Origin: Saccoglossus kowalevskii
Taxonomy: Eukaryota; Hemichordata; Enteropneusta; Harrimaniidae
NCBI RefSeq assembly: GCF_000003605.2
Contig: NW_003119929.1
Span: forward strand, 1-37,404
Reading direction: 5' to 3'
DNA length: 37,404 nt
The position numbers were made by a program, and so were the translations under genes. The notes under the pieces were generated by a model, which saw only the letters and a program-made list of their open reading frames with translations, was not told the DNA's origin and made no database searches. How positions within the stretch are numbered: the first letter of the stretch is position 1; each line of letters opens with the position of its first letter. Shown one piece after another: positions 1 to 10,945 of the stretch.

Positions 1-972
1 CTTTCGATTCGAATGAAAATTATAATATTTTTTTAAATATGTATTTTGTTTTTTTTATACCTAATTCTATTATTTTTGATAGTAACTGTTAACTGCAGAT
101 CGAAAATCTTCTATTGTGTACATTTTATTTCGTTTGATCACCTTGGTTTTTGGTGCCATTCATGCAAGTTTTTTAATGAACCAATTACGAACGTTTGTGC
201 GACATTTATTTTTTTTTGCTTCGTCCAAATAAATATAAATCATAAATATAAATTTTTTCTAATTATTAAATAAAGCATGTATGTATCTATTTGGGAAAAT
301 AAATTAACAAACTTGTTATGTTTTTTTCTGGACGCGATCATTACTTGTAAACAACTGATGTCGCTGCTTGAGGAATCGTGCAGCTAAAATCAGCTGATTG
401 TACATGCTGACGTTTACTTAATAATAGCTCTTAAAAATTCCTATTCATTTTGTAATAATAAATATATATTATGCATATGTAATAATATGTAGATTAATAG
501 ATTTTTTGGTTTCCATTTTTCAACATCCTTGCCAATGATGCACGTTATAAATGTTACACGCCCACTTTACATTGACGCGCCCTGTTTAATTTTCAAACCG
601 TGGAGAACCCTGGTATTTTACATGTGTTGTATATTTCGAACACAGTGTGTTGCGATGACCACGACCTTTTAAATATAAACCTTAAACTAAACCAAGCTTT
701 TGTTCAGTATAATAGTTTGAAATTCTGTGAATTGTGATTCACGAGTGACTAATTGTCAGATTAATAGACTATTGTCAGGAAAATCAGTAAAAAAATTCTC
801 TGCTGTCCAGAAATTTTCCACATAAATGTCCAGTTTTGTCCAACTACCTACAGTTTAATGTTAACTGTTCGGTGACATTGCATTGGTGGTCTTATTTCAA
901 TTGAATAAAACTCTGTTTCAGCTTGCTGAGAGTTTTGTTTGTACAGAATCAGTGCAGGTCTATCATGGTTTT
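1..972. promoter_or_regulatory. Region 5' of the first visible NDC80 exon; possible promoter at about 540-610
   Basis: No convincing coding exon was seen. The interval 565-605 is locally CpG-richer (ACGCCC, GACGCGCC) and has TTCAAA at 592-597, the reverse complement of the TTTGAA cell-cycle CHR motif, next to a GCGC-containing E2F/CDE-like sequence. CDE/CHR pairs are known in promoters of mitotic genes, so this could be the NDC80 promoter. The motifs are short and this is only a suggestion. Confidence 0.25.
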
Positions 973-1907
973 ACAGCCGTTCTGAGAATTATTCGGACAG
1001 TCAGTTAGCAGTATTTCTTGGAAATTTGCAAAACACTTGAGTCTTTTCCAATCTTGACTTTATGGCGCCGTTGTATTGGCATGCCTACAGTTAGGATCAT
1101 TCCATTATCTTGCTAGATGCGGGTAAAACAATGTTTTCAAAACGTTGTGCGTTGGTTACCATACATTAACAGGTTACCGGTATATGTTGTTTGTGCATTC
1201 AAAGTGTTATTTTAAATTGTTATAACCATCTGAGTCCACCTGACATAGCTCAATTTACAAAACAACTCCTGATTGTTCAGTAAGCCCGGGTATTAATGAA
1301 CTCGTTGTTGGCAGGAAGGCTCAAAGTAGAGTTTCTCAGCATTGGACGCGTTGCAGTTTCGCAACAGTTTTGGGCCAAACTAAAAGTTGTTTTTACATTA
1401 CTGTTGCATTATGTATCAAATTCAGATTTTATACCGAGGTGGGAGAGTACGTCAGAGATACACGGACGGAAAACTTTATTATAAGCTTTGATGAACTTTG
1501 TCAAATCAAAAGTGGCTTCCTTGAGCAAATCACTTTTTCAACTGCAGTTTGAAAATGACGAGGGTATGACGACCGTTATTATGTCTAGTCCATTTTTGTA
1601 ACAGGTACAACTGACTAAAATGAGCGAGGGGTTGACATTTTTCGACAAATTTAAGCAATACCCAACTTTTTAAAATAACTGAAAATAATTACAATATAAT
1701 TATAAAAAATAAAGAATGGTTGCTGTATATGCAGGCTAGATAATACTTGCAATTCACCATGCTGACGACCCCTATAAAATAGTAATCCCAAACCAAGCAC
1801 GCGTCAATCAAGTGGCGTCGACAAGTCTAGATTGGGCAAAGACCAAAATGGTTTGCAAAGTTGCAAGTTATTTTGCTAACTGACTGTTCGAATAATTCTC
1901 GGCTGTA
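972..1907. mobile_element. Non-autonomous DNA transposon with long diverged terminal inverted repeats
   Basis: The left end from 972 (TACAGCCG, then AGAATTATTCG and ACAGTCAGTTAGCA) reappears as its reverse complement ending at 1907 (TGCTAACTGACTGT, CGAATAATTCT, CGGCTGTA). The inverted similarity continues inward for about 100 bp with gaps; TTTGCAAA, CCAATCT and GACTT are shared. A TA flanks both ends, as expected for a TA target duplication (Tc1/mariner-like), though TA could also belong to the repeat. The roughly 700-bp interior has no transposase-like frame. Confidence 0.75.
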
Positions 1908-1968
1908 ATTGCATGTTTCAGTGGACCATTTCATAGGTGACTCAATATTAATTAATATTTTCTGGTAG

Positions 1969-4900
1969 GCGTTCCAGTGGCTATGGTGCATGCGGTGGAT
2001 ATGGCAGTCAAAGTGTAATAAAAGAGACGCGTCCTCTCAGTAATAAAGAACATATCAGGCAGTCACTCAGAACACTCATTGAAGTAAGTCAAAATTACTG
2101 TTCTTCTTGGGATTGTTGTGTATTATGTTTGACATCACAGGTGGAACACACCCACCCACTCATCCACCCACTCGGTAGGTAGATCACATGTGTTCAACTT
2201 AATAAGTAGGGTCAACAAATTTATCACAATTTTTTGTTTGCCACATATTTATTGATTTTGACACATCTCTTCAATTTTTGATTTATTTTTAACTACAATA
2301 TATATTTTTTGAAGAAAAAAAAAACTTTTTTTTTATAAAAAAAGTTAAGAAAATCATCAGAATGTCCTAATAATTTTGGATTACCAAAAGTAACCAACAA
2401 TTTTGTAATATGCTGGGGACTTATTTCCACAGAAACCAATGGTATATGGACCCAAAATCACCACTTTCATGGATGTTTCACCAGTGTTTTGTTACAAAGT
2501 AGTGTTTTATTTTATAAAAGATTTATAAATGTACCAGTACAAGTAAAATTCAGTGTACTGGTAATCACATTTGCTTTTTAGCTCCGTTGTCGACTTTGTC
2601 GAGCAGAGCTTATCATATGAGTGATTGTCCGCGTCATCGTTTGTGTCAATGTTTTACTTTTTCGACTTCTTCTTGAAAAGTATAAGCCTGAATGCTTTGA
2701 TGGTGCATATGTACCTTGGGTAGACCTCTCTTAGATTTTTTCATTTCATTATGATATCTTCAATTCTCTAATTTTAGTGAATATTTTTGTCATTTTTGGT
2801 AAAAAGTGATATTTTCGACTTCTTGTTAAAAACCGCAAGTCCAATCGTTTTGATATTACATATATAGGTACTACATGTGAACCTCTCTCAGATTTGTTCA
2901 TTTTGTAATGATATCTTTAATTCTCTAATTTTGATGAATATTTTTGTCATTTTTGGTAAAAAGTGATATTTTCTACTTCTTGTTAAAAATCACAAGTTCG
3001 ATTGCTTTTATATTACATATATAGGTACTACATGTGGACCTCTTTTAGATTTGTTAATTTCGTGGTGATATCTTCAATTATCTAATTTTGATGATTATTT
3101 TTGTCATTTTAGGTGAAAAGTGATATTTTTGAAGTCTTGTTGAAAACAGCAAGTCCTGTTGCTTTGATTCTATACATATTGTTCATTTTCTAATGATATC
3201 TTCTGTTCTTTAATTGAAATGTGCATTGCTAACAGCGGAGCTATCTCAGCCGATAGGCTGCTTGTCATTGTATGTGTTTGATATACTGTACATCTTCACT
3301 AAAATAATGAATATGGATTTAATATTTTAGTTCTTGTCAGAGAATGGTTATGGACATCCATTGACTGTTAAACAACTGACAACACCAGCTACGAAAGAAA
3401 TTGTTTCAATCTTCGAGTTTCTTTTTCATTTCCTTGAATTAAATATCAAATTACGTGACGGAAGTGTGAAATTTGAAGATGAAATTCCAAAAAGATTGAA
3501 AAATCTTGGGTAAGTGGTTAGCCCATTTGGTATTTAGGCAAAAGTTCAATATTTTTCAGCACAGCAGCCATCTTTTAACTAATGCGAAAAGCTTTAGAAC
3601 TAAGAGAGTTGGCAAATGTTTTGTTTTTTTTTGCGTAAAAGATGAAAATATACAAATGGAATAACTGTCACTGTAATGTTGTTACCCACCATAGTTTTAC
3701 TAGGTGTTGAAATTTATCTTGTCATCTTCAGCTACAAAAGTTTGTTAAAGTCTGCTCTGGTGACAATGCTGGAAGAAGCATGTCGATGCCAATGTCAATA
3801 CAATTGAGAATGTTACAAGGGATATGGCTCGATACGTTTCATTTTTTGATAGAGAAATATTGGTTTTCAGTATAAGTTTATTTCGGCATCTCCTATAATT
3901 ACGAGAAAAAAAGAGCAAGTTAAATTGGATATTGTAGTAGTAAACTCAAAATGAGCACTAAAAAAGTTTAATACTAATGTCATATGTTTGGATTGATTTC
4001 AGATATCCGTTTCAGATCAGTAAAAGTTCTATGTTCAACATGGGAAGTCCGCACACATGGCCTACTATACTGGGAGCTATCATGTGGTTACTGGATTTGG
4101 TCAAGGTATAGAAGCTTAAAAAACATTTACAATTTATGACACTTCCATTTTTTAACCACAGGCATCAAATTTCTCATTTCAGCTTCCCTGTTCACCTTTT
4201 CACCATCAGACGTTTTTGCCCACTTTTTCTTGCACTTTTTCTTATATTTTTCAACATTCAAAATTTCTTAAAATGAACTCTAATTTTGGAGCCAACAGAC
4301 AAAATTTGGGTCAATTTTCAGTTTTCACTCAAAAAAATTGGCTATTTTTGTCTCGGTCTTCTAAAGGAAAGTGCAGACTATAAACTGGACTATTTTGTGA
4401 ATTTGTGATGAAAAGAGGGAATTGGTGATGAAAAGGTTAAACCACAAAGTAGTGAAATTTAGCATTGACATTTCGGAATGAAATCTGATTGAAATTAGAA
4501 TTTAGCAATGGTCATCTTCCATTGTTTTCACTGGTAGATTTGTCTGCTGTCATGCTTTCACACCTGTATGATTACAACAATACATTCTGTACACTTGATT
4601 GTGTTATAGACTGCATGCAGCATAGACGTGGATCACTTGTTATTTGCTGGCAATGGAGATGGTTTTGATGATGCACTAGATTCTAAGGTATGTTCTCTCA
4701 CTCGCATCATCGTTTGTTTGTTGACTACACCATGGGTTGAACTGGTTGTATTATTGCAGGCCATAATTTAGTCGAGTAATAGACAAGCAGAATGATCACT
4801 TTTTCATTGTATTTAAATAAATGTATGTACCATACCCTCTTTGCTTGAATGTGTTTGTGAAAAACAGTTTAATTTTTTTCCCTTAAATAGTAGTGTTGTC

Positions 4901-7900
4901 TTGTATATATCAAATATTAACATTGATTGGATGCACTTTCAGCTGCTGTTTGGATATTTGGAAAAATCATATGATGATTTTTTAGATGGACAGGATACGT
5001 TTGAAGTACATGAACAAATGCTTGCAGATAGTATGAGTAAGTAACTATGGAAAAGTGTCCCACTAAATTTTGAAAATATTAGCGACAATTCAGAATGCAT
5101 TGTCACTGTGTTGTGTTTAGTGGAGCTTACCTCACTCAGTTTTAAAATCGTGTATTTTTTTGCCAGAAACTGGAAACCAAGTAGTTGCAGAGGATTTGGA
5201 CCAGCTAGAGAATGAACATAGGAGATTATTGGAGACATTGCAGATACTTGAAGAGGAACCAGTAAGTATATCATCAAGTATATATACCGGTATGTTTTCT
5301 TATTACCACCCATCCAAAGTATTACCCATGTAAAATTCAAATTGTTTGTTTACCTATCTTAGAACAAAATGACAGGCTTTATAATATTTGGTAAGTGTTG
5401 TTAAAAATAGCTAGACATTTTGAGCAATAGCTCTTTATCGATAGTGTAGAAGAAACTGTATGAATGTGTACATAGAACATATGAATATTAAGAAAACACA
5501 CAACAACTATCCTCAGGGGCGGACATCCGAGCATTTTCACCGCCTGGCAACCCTCACGGTGAAAACAAAGGCCAAAAACTCGCAGAAAACGGTACTTGGG
5601 ATGGTTGTTGAGACTCCCCTGAACAGTGTAACAAGATTAGCCCTACGTGTGTAACATATATAAATTTGGTTGTTAAGGATTACTTCAAAGTTGAGTTTGT
5701 GTTGTTTTCTCGAATTTTCACCGGCTCGATTGGCGTTCTGCAGCAGCGCGCACAGAGCCCATAGAAATGCATGGTACAGTGGTGCGCGTCTTAGCAACGT
5801 GGAACGTCTGTGACGTGGGGCCGCCCCCAAGGATAACATGGAATAATTTAAAAGATTTCACAGTATAACATGTATACGGGCACTAGGGAATGAGTTGAAC
5901 AGTTTAATTTCAGAATATAGTATCCTTTTACAGTGATACCTGACTGGTTAGTTTATGTATAGTATAGTATATACAATTAATTACCGGTATGACTTGAGCT
6001 GTAATTCATTTATTTTCTTCACAGGACAAATTATCTGAATTGATGGAAAGAAAACAGCTTTTACAAAGTGATATTGATAGATTTGATAGATATCTCAATG
6101 AACTGGAATCACATAAACGTGTCTTGGATCAGAAGCACCAACAAAAAGATGAAGACCTGCAAAGGCATGGTGGGTATCCACTCCAAATCCCAATTTTTGT
6201 TTACATTGTTTACAATTTACATTGCTCATCCTGCAACACTTGTGGTGTCAGATGTCAGATTAGATTTCTACCTGAGGGTAAAATAGTTGGTTTTTTTAGA
6301 TTGTACCTTTGTAAGATCTCACCCATGATCCCGACATGTAACCTTAACTATCTATATCATTGTGTCCACTTTGGTGGTGGTTGTCAAAAATCTGCCTGGC
6401 CCCTCCCTCCCTGCAAGCAGGATAATTTTGGCAAAATCAACATGGTAGGCTATCAAGAAGGTAAATGTACAATAAATACATTTTGCCATTTTCCTATCAC
6501 CATGGTAATTAAAATAAATTTATTTCTACAGCACTGGAAGAAAAGCAGTATTTGGAAGAAATTCAACGATTACAGCACATTTATGATACTCAGGAATTAT
6601 CAGCCACTGATGTTGAAAGAATCAACAGTGAAAAAACAGATCTATCAAGACAAATGGAAATATTAAAAAAGGAAAAAGAAGAGTTAGATAAATTGGCATG
6701 GCAACAAGAAATGAAAATTGCTAAGAAACAGGAACAGGTGATTAAGATATGACAAGTGTACATGGCCTGTATATGTTGTACATTACAAACAAAATAAAAT
6801 ATAAAGACATGCCCATACAAGTGACCAAATAGTCTGTCATGGCATTGGTGGCTATCGTGCTCTAAGAGCTCTTTGCGATCAACATTTCAAATTTATAGTC
6901 TGCAATGTTCATCCCTGGTTGGGGCCTCTTTTTATAACCTTTGACTCTGTTACTAAGGGTAATTTATTGTTGCTATGATAATGGAATCTTCCACTCTGAA
7001 TTGAACTAATATCAGTCCTGTAATGTGTTTTTTGAGAATTTTATGCAAATACTCTTAAGTTAAATTTGTTGAGGGAGTAGTTCTTGTTTTGACTTCAATG
7101 CATTATGGTGTGCTGAAATAAACAACACCTTATGGATCTCTTAATTGACTCTATACCTCATGCAACTCTATATTCTCTTCTACACAATGCAACCAGAGTA
7201 TTTCAAACTTCATTCTGCCACAGTAAACCACCTTGTTGTTACATGAAAAATAGACCGCTTTCAGAAATACATGTTACAATTTTGTTATGATTTGAAAGCT
7301 ATATTGATTATTTATGTGTAGAATTACTTATTTGTGCTTGATGATACCAAATCTTTGTATATTTGTTTTTGTTTAGACTGAAAGACACGTTCAGGAATAC
7401 AATAACTTTGCTCGTCAACTGAAGCTGATTCCCCCGACAGCGGAGAATGCTCATGGTATTGACTATGAAATGAGAATTCAGTTTCACAATCAACATCCTG
7501 ATTTTGCAGGAATGGTTGATTTCACTGGAACTATCAAGGTCAGTATGTTTTATATCCTGCACCATCTCGTCATCAGTTTACTCACTCTTTCACATCCACA
7601 TTCCTGTAAATTATAAAATTATTTCTGTACACTGTATTTGATATCAGAAACACATTTCTAAAACTTACATCTGTGAAAACAAGTATACCATGTTCACACT
7701 GAATTTGTAACAGGTTATTTAACAGCATTTGAGTCGCTGAACAGTGTTGATACATGTATAATATGTTTACTTCCAATTACATGTATATGAATAGCATTTG
7801 GTATCCAATGTGATATTTACTGATACTTCAGGGTAGTTCAGGCTGACTTAGCTCATCTAACCAATCTGTGTGGCAGATCATTGCTAATGCTAATGTCTGT

Positions 7901-10659
7901 CAATCAATTGGTCTTTTGATGCATATTGTTCTCATGCTTCTTTTATTTCTCCAAAGCCTGCTTTGATTCAAATGAGGAAACAGATCAACGACTCTGTGCA
8001 TGAATTACAAAACCGAAAGATATCAGAAGAAGAGGGCGATGACCAGGTAAGTTCACATTGTTGTGTTGTCAACATTGTCCAACTCTCAATTTCAGGTTTC
8101 TATTTTATTTACTGATATCTGATTTGTCTCCAGGTATCTGAGATGATACAAGAGAAAGAAGAAGAGGTTGAAATGTTGTCGACTAAATTGCGAAGGTTAG
8201 AAAATGAACTGGAATGTGAAAAAGAGGTCAGTATAATAGTATTATTTCTATTCAAGGACTGGATTTTTTTTTTTAGGCAATTCATGTTAAATATCCCTCT
8301 CCAAAAATATTTTATATCGCTCCTCCAGTTATGAAACCCCAGACGGAATTGTATGTTTGTTGTATTGGTAATGTGAGTTGGGTGACACAAGTCAGGTGAC
8401 GCACGTCTTTGTGTTTGTTATTAACCCCATGTCTCAATTCTATGACTCTGCTTTCTAATTTCATGTGATTTATAGAAATTAATGTGCAAGTCATCAACGT
8501 CTATTGACATGACACAACAGACAATCCTGCAGCGTTAGCACACATGCATAACAATTAATCGTGAGTCAGTGAAAATTGTGTAAAATTATTACAGTGGAAT
8601 TGTCGTTAGGGTCCTATGACAGAGTACTAGTGACTTTCAAACAATTTTGTCTTGACGAATGCCATCATGTATTGCAAAAGTTCCTTGCTGTGAAATTTAC
8701 AGTAGCTACATAGCATGTTCAGAGCACATGTATGAGCATTCAGTCTATGAGTGCCCTCAGCTGATCATGTGCATGCTGGGTAACAAAAAGCAGCTTCTAT
8801 TTAGAGCATCTACACATGAGAAATATTTAAGTTTTTGGTTCTCAGTAGCCTGACAAGGACGTGTGCTCCAAACCCAACATACGCCTGACAGAACGATGTA
8901 GTTTTTCACTTCCCACGATGTTTTTCTGTCAGTATCAATCAAATTGCAGGAATGTCAGATAATGACAGCCATCATAGAGTAACCATTCACAGCAGAGTTT
9001 ATTTGTTTGTTGACATAATGTGTGATAAGGTGTTGGGAAATTTCCGCCCAATGTTTATCATCTTGTTTTTTCCAACATTGCTAATACCGCTTTGATTGAC
9101 GATGTTATCATGACCACCAAAATGAATATTCATTGAAATTCATTGCAAGAAGACGTAAAATTTGCGAATTTCACTAATGATCTTCCAGACGAGACATACA
9201 CTATTCTGTCAGGCGTTAGTGGGGTCTGATTCCTTTCGGACGATGAGGGCGCAACTCACACCTACATTTCAGGCTAGGTTCTCAGCTGTTCAAAAAAAAG
9301 GGTGCAACTTACCCCTACAGTAGTTATACACATATAGTTTAAACTGGTGACAGTATTTTCCTGTCAGGTGACCTAGTCATGTGACAAGGATATTTTAGGA
9401 TGAATTAAGAGTATATCAATCATTTTTTAATGCAGAGAACAACAAAAGAAACCAAGAAAAAAATTGAAGAAATCCATCTTATTGAACAACAAATTCAAGA
9501 ATTAAGACTTCAAGAACAGATCACAACAGAAGAAGCTGAAAAGCAAGTTGCTGAAATGAATAAAAAGTATGTTTTTGTCTCATTCAATATAACTCATTAT
9601 GACTTCATGGGTTCTATAAGTTTACATTTTACCAAACTGTATTTAACTGGATAATAACAATTGAAAAACAACATTAATAATCATGGTGTCACATAATTTC
9701 TTGTTGCAATTTCAGGATTAACAGTTTCTCCTGGTCTTGTATGAATAGGTATTGCTACATTTTGTGCCATTAACCGGAATATTATAATTATGTTGAAAAT
9801 ACATACACGCAAAAATACTACAATGATAGGCTGCTGTATTCATACATGAACAATAAAGGATATTTCATTTTGTATCTCAATTGAATGAGGTGCCAGTTGC
9901 GAGCTTATTATCTCTAAGCTAAATCCAAATGGATATAACATCACATGCAATCGATATCCAAATTCATATTAGTGAAAGGGAATTTACAATAACAAATGAC
10001 TGACAAACATTAAAAAAGTACAAAACAAATGACCCATATAACAATTCATGAGTACACCTGAATTATGTTGTGAAATTAGTAGAGAAGAGAAACATTTATG
10101 GACCTCCATAAATGTGAATGAGATAAATGGTTTTAAAGTATGTATTGTATTGAAAGTCTAACGTATTCTCTCATGAACAGGTATGAACAGGAATGTGTGA
10201 GGATGGAGAAAGAAAAACAGAATTATGGATCCTTTATGATAGAAGCCTCCAAGATAGTCTTGGAACATCATTCTGTTCTGCATGTAAGTTTTATTTTACA
10301 TAAGATTTATCATTGGGGCTATGACATGACAATGTTGTACATGTTCTTCACAGAATTGGGTGTGTTTACCCTTGTGTGTAGACTTGTGTTAGGTACTTAG
10401 TCAGTTTGCACAGGTTTTACTGTAGATCTGTACATACAATTCAGCATTATTTAACACTGTATCTTGTTAATTTGTCTATGGTATAACTGCATGATGTTTA
10501 TAAGATTATGTTATACCTGCATAGAAATTAGTATACTGAAATATTTTTTCTGCGTTTTCACAACAGGACCATATCCAGAAACTTGTCCAGCAAGCAGAGG
10601 AAGGTGTAAAGAAAACTAAAGAAATTATTCTGCCAAATAAAGATGACCTTTTTAATTAA
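1969..10659 (+). CDS. NDC80: NDC80 (HEC1) kinetochore protein, 5'-incomplete, 14 exons visible
   Basis: NDC80 forms a complex with NUF2, SPC24 and SPC25 that binds spindle microtubules at the outer kinetochore. Exons: 1969-2083, 3331-3509, 4003-4105, 4610-4687, 4943-5036, 5167-5261, 6025-6169, 6532-6737, 7377-7538, 7957-8046, 8134-8226, 9436-9566, 10181-10283, 10567-10659 (TAA). All introns are GT-AG, and the phases join into one frame of 561 residues. Residues about 20-135 match the family's calponin-homology domain, with RPLSNKEHIRQ, ENGYGHPL, LGYPFQISKSSMF and SPHTWP. From about residue 150 the protein is charged heptad-like coiled coil. The IPPTAENAHGIDYE stretch near residue 350 is the conserved loop. 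The first exon needs an upstream donor in phase 2, and the frame is closed by a stop just upstream, so the basic N-terminal tail (60-80 residues in relatives) is missing. The protein identification is firm; the exon borders were placed by eye. Confidence 0.95.
2579..3243. repeat. Inverted-repeat element with an internal tandem array of period about 157 bp
   Basis: Short terminal inverted repeats TAGCTCCGTTGT (from 2579) and ACAGCGGAGCTA (to 3243) match with one mismatch. Inside are about 3.7 tandem units starting near 2661, 2814, 2971 and 3128. Each carries a TTCGACTTCTTG-like start, an ACATATATAGGTACTACATG block, GATATCTTCAATT and GAATATTTTTGTCATTTT. It lies wholly in the NDC80 intron 2084-3330. 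A diverged single unit is recognisable at about 31,200-31,351. Confidence 0.65.
3331..4105 (+). CDS. NDC80: NDC80 exons encoding most of the calponin-homology domain
   Basis: Two exons, 3331-3509 and 4003-4105, are separated by a 493-bp intron in phase 2 that splits a glycine codon (GG|A). They encode the core of the microtubule-binding domain from FLSENGYGHPL to the tryptophan-rich stretch ending MWLLDLVK. In vertebrate NDC80 this domain contacts tubulin together with NUF2. The spacing of conserved motifs (LGYPF, SKSS, PHTWP) is as in the family, so the fold should be intact. Confidence 0.95.
5508..5835. mobile_element. GC-rich inverted-repeat element in an NDC80 intron
   Basis: The ends TATCCTCAGGGGCGG (5508-5522) and CCGCCCCCAAGGATA (5821-5835) are inverted repeats with two differences. 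The 328-bp interior is clearly GC-richer than its surroundings and contains a small palindrome (TTTTCACCG with CGGTGAAAA, 5535-5565). The CAGGGGCGG end resembles hAT-type termini, but no 8-bp target duplication was found, so the class is uncertain. The open frames crossing it look incidental. Confidence 0.45.
7377..8046 (+). CDS. NDC80: NDC80 exons covering the coiled-coil loop
   Basis: The exons 7377-7538 and 7957-8046 interrupt the heptad pattern with a proline- and glycine-containing segment: IPPTAENAHGIDYE, then HPDFAGMVDFTGTIK. In NDC80 proteins this is the loop that kinks the rod and recruits other microtubule factors. The next exon, 8134-8226, returns to strong coiled coil. The assignment rests on position and on the family-typical GIDYE motif. 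Confidence 0.85.
8227..9435. other. NDC80 intron with two fragments of an inverted-repeat element family
   Basis: This 1.2-kb intron carries two diverged pieces related to the complete element at 33,612-33,795. At 8790-8848 there is GCAGCTTCTATT, then CTACACATGAGAAAT, then GGTTCTCAG. At about 9240-9325 there is GGTTCTCA, GTTCAAAAA and GGGTGC. No exon was seen, because the flanking exons join in phase 0 without it. Confidence 0.5.
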
Positions 10660-10945
10660 CTTTTTTTTATTATTAAATCAGTTATAACACTGCCAGCATT
10701 ATTTATTATGCTGTGATTATTTTATTCTGATCAATTTTATTGTATGTATACTAGTATATACTATCTGGTAGTAACTTGTGTCTGTACTTAGCAAATATTG
10801 TTACGATACTTGACTCTATTTCACTTCTTCCACTGCCATTTAAATCCTCATCTTCCATTTTTTTTAGACTTACCTATCTATGTCACATTACAATGATTTA
10901 TTTTCTTGTATATACCACAATAAACTGTTTTATTTTTAAAAATGA
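10660..10945 (+). other. NDC80: NDC80 3' UTR with poly(A) signal AATAAA at 10919-10924
   Basis: After the TAA at 10657-10659 the sequence is AT-rich and non-coding. A canonical AATAAA at 10919-10924 is followed by a T/A-rich stretch. This would give a 3' UTR of about 280 nt. The cleavage site was not determined. Confidence 0.55.

Noticed and set aside
1760-1882. Possible NDC80 tail exon: basic frame with PKPSTRQSSGVDKSRLGK that could splice in phase 2 to 1969.
   Set aside because: The stretch lies in the right terminal inverted repeat of the element 972-1907 and matches the left repeat, and its splice sites are weak. The tail-like composition is coincidence.
4939-5340. A 133-codon open frame on the minus strand.
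   Set aside because: It is antisense to two NDC80 exons and the intron between them; the exons explain its length.
6040-6666. A 208-codon plus-strand open frame read as a single gene.
   Set aside because: It runs from an NDC80 exon through an intron into the next exon in the wrong frame; the splice sites at 6170 and 6531 give the real path.
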